Part shown: piece by piece, positions 53,255 through 60,233 of the stretch | Numbering within the stretch: position 1 is the first letter of the stretch | Layout: every line of letters starts with the position of its first letter | NCBI GenBank assembly: GCA_963728445.1 | Contig: CAVSJO010000003.1 | Location: forward strand, 1 to 64,000 | Direction of reading: 5' to 3' | From: CAVSJO01 sp963728445 | GTDB taxonomy: Bacteria > Gemmatimonadota > Gemmatimonadetes > Longimicrobiales > RSA9 | Length of the DNA: 64,000 bases | The notes under the pieces: generated by a model | Database searches by the model: none | Told to the model about the DNA's origin: nothing | The model's input: only the letters and a program-made list of their open reading frames with translations | Made by a program: the position numbers and the translations under genes

Positions 53255-53632
53255 ATGGACGACAGTACGATCGTCTACGTCGACCGGTCCCGAATCCGGG
53301 AAGGCAAAGGGGACGAGGTCGCGGCCGGCGTACGCCGGCTGAGCGACTTCATACGGGAGCGCAACCCCCGCATCCTCGCCTACCGCTTCTACGTGGACGT
53401 CTCAGAGGGCACCATGACCGTGGTGTCCGTGCACCCGGACTCGGACGCCCTCGCGTTCCACATGGACGTCGGAGACGCCGAGTTCCGGAAGTTCGCGCCG
53501 CTCCTCGAGATCGTCTCCATCGACGTCTTCGGAGAGGTGACCGGAGACGCCCGCGAGCGGCTGGACCGGAAGGCCCGGGCGCTCGGCGGCGCGGTGCGGG
53601 TGCACCGGGCGACGGCGGGGTTCAGTCGCTGA
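53255..53632 (+). CDS. Small antibiotic-biosynthesis-monooxygenase-like fold protein
   Basis: 125 residues. The pattern of alternating strands and helices (TIVYVDRSRIREGKGDEVAAG, RILAYRFYVDVSEGTMTVVSV) resembles ABM/ferredoxin-like dimer proteins, but I do not see active-site residues. A GGAGG site precedes the ATG. The gene ends 11 bases inside the opposite AHSA1 gene. Function unknown. Confidence 0.65.
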   Translation: MDDSTIVYVDRSRIREGKGDEVAAGVRRLSDFIRERNPRILAYRFYVDVSEGTMTVVSVHPDSDALAFHMDVGDAEFRKFAPLLEIVSIDVFGEVTGDARERLDRKARALGGAVRVHRATAGFSR

Positions 53633-54143
53633 CCGCCCGGCCGGCCAGCAGCCGGTCAAGCGCCGCGTAGCTCTCGTTCATGCCGCCTTCCATCCCGGCC
53701 TTCAGCATTCCGTCCCGCTCTTCGGGCGTGAAGAAGAGCGTCGTGCTCACCATGCGGGTGCGGCCGTCGCCCAGGTCCTCGAAATGCGCCGAGGAACGGG
53801 ACGGGTGCGCGGGCATGCCGTCCCACTCGAACGTCTGCACCAGCTGCTCAGGCGCGCGCACGTCGCCGAACCGACCTTCGAATCCGTCGCTCCGGCCTCC
53901 GTGGTGCTCGACGAACCGCCAGTGACCGCCGGGCCGAACCTCCAGCGCTTCCACGTCCAGGCGATTGCCGCGACCCCACCATTGCGCGAGCAGAGCCGCC
54001 TCCGTGAACGCCTGCCAGACCCGCTCCCGATCCGCGTGGAAGACACGCTCGACCCGCATCGCCCGGTCGCCTTCCAGCGTGAGCTTCGCAGGCGCCGGCC
54101 CGGGGGCGTTCGAGGCCGCCGCAGAATTCGTCATCTCGGTCAT
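53622..54143 (-). CDS. AHSA1/SRPBCC-domain protein
   Basis: 173 residues with the AHSA1 fold: RVFHADRERVWQAFTEAALLAQWWG at the start, a beta sheet with VEALEVRPGGHWRFV, and the long C-terminal helix (RDGMLKAGMEGGMNESYAAL). SRPBCC proteins bind hydrophobic ligands in a large cavity. The ATG overlaps the ArsR-type gene's stop (ATGA). Pairs of ArsR regulator and AHSA1 protein are common; the cue is unknown. Confidence 0.88.
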   Translation of the reverse strand: MTEMTNSAAASNAPGPAPAKLTLEGDRAMRVERVFHADRERVWQAFTEAALLAQWWGRGNRLDVEALEVRPGGHWRFVEHHGGRSDGFEGRFGDVRAPEQLVQTFEWDGMPAHPSRSSAHFEDLGDGRTRMVSTTLFFTPEERDGMLKAGMEGGMNESYAALDRLLAGRAVSD

Positions 54144-54502
54144 GGGTTCTCCTCCGGGTTTCGCTCGAGCAGCGCGTCGAGCCGTTGAAAGCGGCCCTCC
54201 AGCATCCGCTGGTAGCCCGCGATCCACTCCGCCTCCTCCTCCAGCCGCGCCGGCCCCAGCCGGCACGTACGTACTCGGCCCACCTTCTCCGTCGCCACCA
54301 GCCGTGCATCCTCCAGCACCGCCACGTGCTTGCGGATCCCTGTCAGCGTCATGTCGAACGCCGCGGCGAGGTCGCTGATGGAAGCATTCCCCGCGGCGAG
54401 CCGCTCGAGGATGCCACGCCGCGTCGGGTCGGCAATGGCGGCGAAGCCGAAGTCGGATTGGGCGGGAGTGTTCCCGGGCCCGGCGGCGGTAAAGTGAACC
54501 AT
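54140..54502 (-). CDS. ArsR-family repressor
   Basis: 120 residues with the ArsR winged helix (FAAIADPTRRGILERLAAGNASISDLAAAFDMTLTGIRKHVAVLEDARLV begins at residue 20). No metal-binding Cys pair is seen, so it is probably not a metal sensor. Its start codon is inside a 16-bp palindrome and there is no Shine-Dalgarno sequence upstream; the promoter predicts a transcript start near the ATG, so translation is likely leaderless. Operon with AHSA1. Confidence 0.88.
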   Translation of the reverse strand: MVHFTAAGPGNTPAQSDFGFAAIADPTRRGILERLAAGNASISDLAAAFDMTLTGIRKHVAVLEDARLVATEKVGRVRTCRLGPARLEEEAEWIAGYQRMLEGRFQRLDALLERNPEENP

Positions 54503-54538
54503 ATGGTTCAGTATTGCGTCAGCGGGTGCCGCTGTCAA
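54495..54538 (-). promoter_or_regulatory. ArsR promoter and operator
   Basis: On the minus strand TTGACA (54538-54533) is followed 17 bases later by AATACT (54515-54510), a good -35/-10 pair. The perfect palindrome TGAACCATATGGTTCA (54495-54510) lies just after the -10 box and covers the ATG. A repressor bound there would block both transcription and start-codon access. Confidence 0.7.
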
Positions 54539-54599
54539 GAGGCCTGGTGCCGGGGGCGGCCATGGGGGTCGCCGCCGTGCGGGCGCGTACCGGCGGGGC

Positions 54600-54715
54600 C
54601 GGTGCGGCCATGGGAGGCGGACCGCCGTGGCGGGTTCCGCCACGGGCTTGGCGCGCGGGAGCGGCGTGGCCGGTCCCGCCATGGGCCTGGCGCGCGGGAG
54701 CGGCGATCGTAGAGG
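54600..54715. repeat. About 39-bp imperfect tandem repeat
   Basis: Two copies of about 39 bases, each ending GGCGCGCGGGAGCGGC, lie in the spacer before the second DUF559 gene. Confidence 0.6.
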
Positions 54716-54732
54716 TGCGGGGTGGGAGCGCC

Positions 54733-55999
54733 CGGACGCAATCGACCAGATGCGCCGCCGGATCCGCGACCGTGAACGAAATCATCCGCCGGTCGGCGCC
54801 AACGTGACTTGCAGGTCATGAGCCGCGCAGCCCGCTGACACGTTCGATGCGCGCTGCGCTTGATCCGTGGCAGCGATACCAATCACCCTTGGATATGGTC
54901 GGTTCGAACCGATGCGAGTCGAGCGGAGGACGGAAGCGGGATCGGGTGCACCGCCCGAACGGGAAAGGCTGTCCCGAAGGCGAGAGCGGGAAGACCGCAT
55001 CGCAGCGATCGGTGAGGCCCAGCACGGCGTGGTGACCCGGGGACAGCTCGAAGCAGCCGGGCTGACCGCGTCCGCCATCCAGCGGCGCATGCGGACCGGG
55101 TGGCTTCGTCCTCTCCATCGCGGCGTGTATCGGATTGGTCCGATCGCCTCGCCTCTCTTCCGCGAGATGGCGGCCGTTCTCGCGGTCGGCGACGAGTCGG
55201 TCCTGAGCCACGTCAGCGCGGCGCTCGTTCAGATTCCCGAGCCGCCCGCCAGGCTTGCGGCAGTGCGCTCCGGGGCGGTGGACGTCATCGCGATCGGAGC
55301 AAACCGAAGGCAACGCCCCGGCGTTCGCGTGCATCGGTTCGCAAATCTGCCGCCCGACGAGCGCGGAATACACGAAGGCGTCCCGATCACGATCCCGGCG
55401 CGGACGCTGCTCGACGCCGCGGGGATGGTGGGGTCCCGGGAGATCGAAGCACTGGTCGCCCGCGCCGAACGGGAGGGCCTCGTAAGCCGCGAGGACCTGA
55501 TCCGGCTGATGCAGCGTCATCCCCGACGGCCCGGCACCGCGGCCCTCCGAGCCCTCCTGATGCCGGGAACGGAGCTGGCCATGACCCGCTCCAACGCCGA
55601 GGAGGTGTTCCTTACGCTGATCCGGGAAGCGCGCCTCGACGGCTTCGAAACCAATGTGCCGTTCGGGCGGTACGAGCTGGACTTCCTGTGGCGGAAGGAA
55701 AGGATCGCAGTGGAAATCGACGGTCGGCGATACCACTCCTCGCGTCCCCGATCGGAAGGGGACCGGCGCAAGGACGCATGGCTCCTCGGTCAAGGAATCA
55801 CGGTCCTGCGCCTGTCGTGGGACCAGATCACTCGCGACCGGACGGCTACCGCCGTCGCGATCGGCCGCGCACTCGCGCTTGCCGGCGAGAGGGGCTGAGC
55901 CAGGGAGTCGCCGGCCGAGCCGCGAGAGCCGACGCCCGGGCGCGTGCCGGTCCCGGGCGCGTGCCGGTCTGACTCCGACCTCGCGGATGCAATCGACCA
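54733..55999. repeat. 16-bp direct repeats flanking the second DUF559 gene
   Basis: CGGACGCAATCGACCA (54733-54748) and CGGATGCAATCGACCA (55984-55999) differ at one base and bracket the gene. They may mark a past insertion, but no transposase or integrase lies between them. Confidence 0.55.
54912..55898 (+). CDS. AbiEi-type winged helix fused to DUF559, copy 2
   Basis: About 328 residues. The helix-turn-helix (VVTRGQLEAAGLTASAIQRRM, LHRGVYRIGP) and DUF559 tail (YELDFLWRKERIAVEIDG, GITVLRLSW) match copy 1 throughout, but the PTGRG linker is missing. Tail acidic positions (ELDF...VEID) are conserved. The ATG at 54912 lacks a clear ribosome site; an upstream GTG at 54867 is possible. It is bracketed by 16-bp direct repeats. 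It may be a regulator, nuclease, or orphan antitoxin. Confidence 0.75.
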   Translation: MRVERRTEAGSGAPPERERLSRRREREDRIAAIGEAQHGVVTRGQLEAAGLTASAIQRRMRTGWLRPLHRGVYRIGPIASPLFREMAAVLAVGDESVLSHVSAALVQIPEPPARLAAVRSGAVDVIAIGANRRQRPGVRVHRFANLPPDERGIHEGVPITIPARTLLDAAGMVGSREIEALVARAEREGLVSREDLIRLMQRHPRRPGTAALRALLMPGTELAMTRSNAEEVFLTLIREARLDGFETNVPFGRYELDFLWRKERIAVEIDGRRYHSSRPRSEGDRRKDAWLLGQGITVLRLSWDQITRDRTATAVAIGRALALAGERG

Positions 56000-56144
56000 T
56001 CCGTCACCGGTACACGGACGCACGTCACCTAGCGTGCTCGGAGCGACCGATTCGTGACGACGTACGACCGCAGCGCTCCATCGCTCGAAACATTTTCGGT
56101 GATGTGCGGAGGTTTCGTGACGTTCGCCGGTGGCAGTTCACCGC

Positions 56145-56244
56145 GGGGGACTTTCCACCCGCGAGACACCGGGGCATTCCATTCGCCCAACTCCCAGGGC
56201 CGTTCCAATCGCAACTCCCCGGGGCGTTCCACTCGCGCGTCCCA
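56145..56244. repeat. Degenerate 24-26 bp tandem repeats
   Basis: Four units of the form GGGxCxTTCCAxTCGC...CTCCC (approximate starts 56147, 56171, 56197, 56221). They lie in the 250-base spacer between DUF559 copy 2 and the serine hydrolase end. Confidence 0.6.
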
Positions 56245-56251
56245 GGAGCCC

Positions 56252-57772
56252 TCAGCCCCCGACGCGCACGAACCGGATGTGCTTCGCCCGGCCGGCCTCG
56301 ACGGTGAACGCCGCGGGCCGGCCGGCGGCGTTCCGCTCGAACCGGAACGTGAGACCGCGGGCGCGGAACGTGTCCCTGCCGTGCGGGCGCAGCGGATGCG
56401 CCGGCGTCGCGCGCCAGGAGACGCGCAGCGAGTCGCCGTCCAGGCGGATGGCGTACGTGACGCCCAGCTCCTCGCTGCGCCAGTCGCCGGCGAACGCGGC
56501 GAGGGCGGCGGCGTCCGGCGTCCACGCGCGGGCGACGGAGTCGGCGGCCGCGGCGTCGCCTGAAGCGCTGGCGGCCCGCGGCCCGAGCACGTCCGCCAGG
56601 TAGACGTCCGCGACCTTCCGGGCCAGCGCGCCCGGGTCGATCGACCCGAGGTTGCACGTCTCGATCACGCTGAAATGCTGCTTCGGGAAGCGGAGGAAGT
56701 GCGCCTTGTAGCCCATCATCGCGCCGCCGTGCTCCTCGATGGGCAGGCCGCGATACGTGGAGACCTCGTTACCGAACGCGTAGACGAGGGTGTCGCCTTC
56801 GTCCAGGACGGCGCGGCGGTGGATGACGTCCTGCAGCGCGTCCCCACCGACCTGATGCGTGTAGTAGTTCTCGTCCCACTTCTGCAGGTCCTCGACCGTC
56901 GAGTAGAGCCCGCCCGCGCCGATCTTGTCGAAGTTCTGGAGGTAGCTGATGCGGAAGCCGCCCTCTCCGTCCCGCTCGTAGCTCATGGCGCGCCACGGCA
57001 TGACGTGCCCGGGCTCATCGTGGAAGTGGCTGCGGGTCATGCCGAGGGGGCGGAAGATCGCGCTGTCGGCGTACTCCCGCAGCGACTCGCCCGTGACCCG
57101 CTCGACGATCTGCGCCAGCAGCCAGTACCCCGAGTTGCTGTAGGACCAGTCCGTGTTCGGCTCGAAATCCAGCTCCTTCTGCCGGGCGATGAGGGCGAGG
57201 GACGCGGAGTCGGGGAAGACGTCCTCCAGACGCAGCCCCGCCAGCTCCATGAGCGTGTATATATCCCGCACGCCGCTCGTGTGGTGGACGAGCTCGGAGA
57301 TCGTGACCGGCTTGCCATAATCGGGCATCTCCGGCACGTACTTCCGGACGTCGTCGTCCAGGCCGATCCGTCCCCGCAGCGACAGCAGGGCGATGCTCGC
57401 CGCCGTGAACTGCTTCGAGTCCGAGCCGATGTAGTAGACCATCCGCGGCGAGTTCGGGATGCCGTAGTCGAGGTTCGCCATCCCGTAGCCCCGCTCGTAG
57501 ACGAAGCGGCCGTCGCGGACCACGCCGAGGGCGCAGCCGGGCGACGTGGGGTGGTCCCACTCGCGGAAGATCGTGTCGATGGCGGGGTTCGCCGGGTACG
57601 CGGGCGAGGCGGGGTAGCCGGCCGCCGGCGTGCGCGGGGTCTGGGCACGGGCCGGCGCGGGGGCGGCGGGCGTCTGCCCTCTCGACGGAGTGGGCACGAA
57701 ACCCACGGCCGATATCAGCAACGGTGCGACGAACGCGGTCCGGCACCGTCGCGGGATCTGTCTCGACGACAT
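56252..57772 (-). CDS. Secreted serine hydrolase, class C beta-lactamase family
   Basis: 506 residues with a signal peptide (FVAPLLISAVGFVPTPS). Active-site motifs: SDSK (SxxK), YSN (YxN) and HGG. The fold resembles the other serine hydrolases (VHHTSGVRDIYTLMELAG, IFRPLGMTRSHFHD). The C-terminal domain (LAAFAGDWRSEELGVTYAI) is beta-rich. The start is the ATG at 57772; the open frame continues upstream but has no protein-like content. Confidence 0.87.
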   Translation of the reverse strand: MSSRQIPRRCRTAFVAPLLISAVGFVPTPSRGQTPAAPAPARAQTPRTPAAGYPASPAYPANPAIDTIFREWDHPTSPGCALGVVRDGRFVYERGYGMANLDYGIPNSPRMVYYIGSDSKQFTAASIALLSLRGRIGLDDDVRKYVPEMPDYGKPVTISELVHHTSGVRDIYTLMELAGLRLEDVFPDSASLALIARQKELDFEPNTDWSYSNSGYWLLAQIVERVTGESLREYADSAIFRPLGMTRSHFHDEPGHVMPWRAMSYERDGEGGFRISYLQNFDKIGAGGLYSTVEDLQKWDENYYTHQVGGDALQDVIHRRAVLDEGDTLVYAFGNEVSTYRGLPIEEHGGAMMGYKAHFLRFPKQHFSVIETCNLGSIDPGALARKVADVYLADVLGPRAASASGDAAAADSVARAWTPDAAALAAFAGDWRSEELGVTYAIRLDGDSLRVSWRATPAHPLRPHGRDTFRARGLTFRFERNAAGRPAAFTVEAGRAKHIRFVRVGG

Positions 57773-58203
57773 CGTGGCGGCCTTGCAGGCGGGGTCACTC
57801 GGGAACGAGAGAATGGGTGTAGAATGCCACGCAGGACGCGGGTCCGACAAGCGCGCCGGCGCGGTGGGCGGGTTGGCGGGTGGGCGGCTGGCGGGCCGGT
57901 GGGCGGCGGGACGGGCCGGTGGGCGGCGGGCGGCGGCTCGATGAGACGCGCGCGGCCAGCCTGCGCCATCCGTGGCGCATCGAGCCGCAAGAGCCGGCAG
58001 GATTCGCCGCGCGCAACCGGCCGACGGGCTCCCGCGGTGAGTCCTGCCGGTTTGCGCGGCTCGATTCGCCACGGAGCGTTCGCGCGTCGCGTGCGCGTCG
58101 AATCCTGCCGCGCCCGGGGCGGGCCGCCGCGCCCGGGGCGGGCCGCCGCGCCCAGGGTAGGCCGCCGCGCCCGGGGTGGGCCCGCACGGCGTGGTGCCAG
58201 ACT
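57773..58203. other. Repeat-bearing spacer between serine hydrolase and TPR protein
   Basis: No convincing gene. GGGCCGGTGGGCGGC-type repeats occur at about 57890-57940, CCGCCGCGCCCGGGGCGGG-type units at about 58108-58180, and several inverted TCCTGCCGG/CCGGCAGGA words between. It must hold the promoter for the serine hydrolase. Confidence 0.55.
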
Positions 58204-59958
58204 TCAGTTCTCCGACGGCAGCGGCAGCCCCATCCGGTCGAACAGCGCCTTCATCCTCGGGTCCTTGCGGTAGGGGGCGAAGACGGGATCCCGGCCGCCG
58301 TCGATCACGACGGAGCTGCGCTGGTCGACGGCGGCGGCGAGGTACGCGAAGACGCTGTCCGGCTCGCCGAGCCCCGCCCAGACGGCCGCGAACATCGACG
58401 GATCCATTCCGGGCACCCGGTGCATTCGCTGAACCACGGCGAGTGCGTCGTCGCGCCGCCCGGCGCGGGCGTAGGCGTACGCCGCCGACGCGAGCACGAA
58501 TCCGCTCCCGGGCTCGCCCTGCATGGCCTTCTCTGCCGCCCTCACGGCGTTCGCCGGCTGCCCGTCCGCCGCATACGCGAAGGCGAGGTTCGCCTCGACG
58601 AGCGGGCTCTCCGGCGCGTAGACGAGGGCCTGCCGGTACGCATCGATCGCCTTGGGCGCCAGTCCGGCAGAGCTGTACATCCCGCCCAGGTTGTTGTGCG
58701 CGCCGGCGGACACGGGGTCCAGCTCCGTCGCGCGCTCGGCCTCCGCCACGGCCTCCTCCGGATGCCCCAGCCGCATGAGCAGCCACCCGAGCATGCTGTG
58801 GGCGTTCGCGTGCCCGGGATTCAGCTCGATCGCCCGGCGGAAGCTCGCCTCCGCGGCCTTGAAGTCCCAGTCGAGGTCGCTCGCGAGAAGCCCCTTCACG
58901 TAGTGGGCGCTCTCGAGCTCCGGGTCGAGCCGGAGCGCCCGATCGACGGCCGCTCGGGCCTTCGGGGCCAGATCGGCGCGCGACCCGTAGCCGAGATAGA
59001 TCTCGCTGTCGTAGAGGGTCCCGAGCGCCGCCCACGCGCGTGCATAGGTCGAGTCCCGGGCGATGGCGTGGCGGATCAGGCTGTCGGCGCGCAGCACCCC
59101 CTCGCGCGTCTGCTGGTGGGCGAAATACTGCGCCTCGAGCAGCAGGTTGTGGGCTTGCGGATCGCTCGTCTCCTCCTTGGCCAGCCGCTTCCCCGCCCGC
59201 GCGCTGTCCAGCGTTACCTGGAGCTGGTCAACGATGGCCCGGGAGATCTCGTCCTGGACCGCGAACACGTCCTCGAGGTCCCGGTCGTACGTCTCGCTCC
59301 ACCGGTGGTAGCCCGTGTGCGCGTCGATGAGCTGCGCCGTGATGCGCACGCGGTCCCCCGCCTTGCGGACGCTCCCCTCCAGCACGTTCGCCACGTGCAG
59401 CTCCCGGGCGATGGAGTCGATGGGCGCCTTGCTCCCCTTGAAGCTGAACGCGCTCGTCCGGGACGCCACCCGCAGCTCCGGGAGCTGCGCCAGCACGTTC
59501 AGGATCTCCTCCGTGATGCCGTCCGAGAAGTACTCCTGGTCGTGCTGCGGGCTCATGTCCATGAACGGCAGCACCGCGATCGAGCCCTGCTCCGCCGCGG
59601 ACGTGAGGACGGCGTCCGTCGAGTCGGGCGACGTCGCCCCGCCTGCTCCGCGCGGCTCCGAACCGCCGCGGCCGACGAACGCCACCGCGGCCCCGGCCAG
59701 CACGAGGATGCCCGTCATCATCACCAGCTCCGGCCCGCTCACCCGCTGCGCCCCCTTCTCGCCGTGGTACCACGCGAGCACGAGCGCGCCCAGGAAGCCG
59801 ATCCCCAGCACGACGGGCAGGAGCCTCATCACGGGCGTGGGCCAGCCGTACGTCTCGCTGAGCAGGTCGGCGACCTGGAGGACGGCCCACGAGCCGGCCA
59901 CGTAGGCCACGGCCCATTGCGCGAGCTTGCGCTCCTTCAGCTTCTTGAAGGCGCTCAT
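58204..59958 (-). CDS. TolB/FlgO-like plus TPR membrane protein, copy 2
   Basis: 584 residues with the architecture of copy 1: a cytoplasmic start with a membrane helix (KLKERKLAQWAVAYVAGSWAVLQ), two more membrane spans, a TolB-like domain (AVLPFMDMSPQHDQEYFSDG), and eight or so TPRs. The short linker after the membrane spans carries a GCGACGTCGC palindrome. The start is the ATG at 59958. A divergent promoter region faces the tricorn-like gene. Confidence 0.87.
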   Translation of the reverse strand: MSAFKKLKERKLAQWAVAYVAGSWAVLQVADLLSETYGWPTPVMRLLPVVLGIGFLGALVLAWYHGEKGAQRVSGPELVMMTGILVLAGAAVAFVGRGGSEPRGAGGATSPDSTDAVLTSAAEQGSIAVLPFMDMSPQHDQEYFSDGITEEILNVLAQLPELRVASRTSAFSFKGSKAPIDSIARELHVANVLEGSVRKAGDRVRITAQLIDAHTGYHRWSETYDRDLEDVFAVQDEISRAIVDQLQVTLDSARAGKRLAKEETSDPQAHNLLLEAQYFAHQQTREGVLRADSLIRHAIARDSTYARAWAALGTLYDSEIYLGYGSRADLAPKARAAVDRALRLDPELESAHYVKGLLASDLDWDFKAAEASFRRAIELNPGHANAHSMLGWLLMRLGHPEEAVAEAERATELDPVSAGAHNNLGGMYSSAGLAPKAIDAYRQALVYAPESPLVEANLAFAYAADGQPANAVRAAEKAMQGEPGSGFVLASAAYAYARAGRRDDALAVVQRMHRVPGMDPSMFAAVWAGLGEPDSVFAYLAAAVDQRSSVVIDGGRDPVFAPYRKDPRMKALFDRMGLPLPSEN

Positions 59959-60233
59959 AGCGTGAACCGGTGATGCGGAAAGGGGTTACGCCGGGGACAG
60001 GCGTTCAGGATAGTATGTTTCCGCGTTTTCTACCAGAGACCCCTGAATTTCGCCGCCCCGCGGCCGAACGCCCGCCGCCCCGCGAGCGAATTCTGCCACC
60101 CCGCGGCCGAACGCCGGCCGAACGCCGGCCGCCGCCGGCCGCCGCCCTGCCGCCGCCTCGACACCGTCCGCACGCCCGTCGTACATTCCGGCCTTCGTCC
60201 GTCTGTCGATACCCTCCCCCGACGAGGTACCGC
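59959..60233. other. Divergent promoter spacer with imperfect repeats
   Basis: 275 bases between divergent starts. A 30-40 bp direct repeat around CCCCGCGGCCGAACGCC (about 60053-60076 and 60098-60130) is visible. No gene is recognised. Confidence 0.5.

Noticed and set aside
56252..59035. Extended serine hydrolase reaching into the TPR gene
   Set aside because: The extra 420 codons are Arg/Pro/Gly-rich and antisense-like or shifted from the real TPR frame; the signal peptide begins after 57772.
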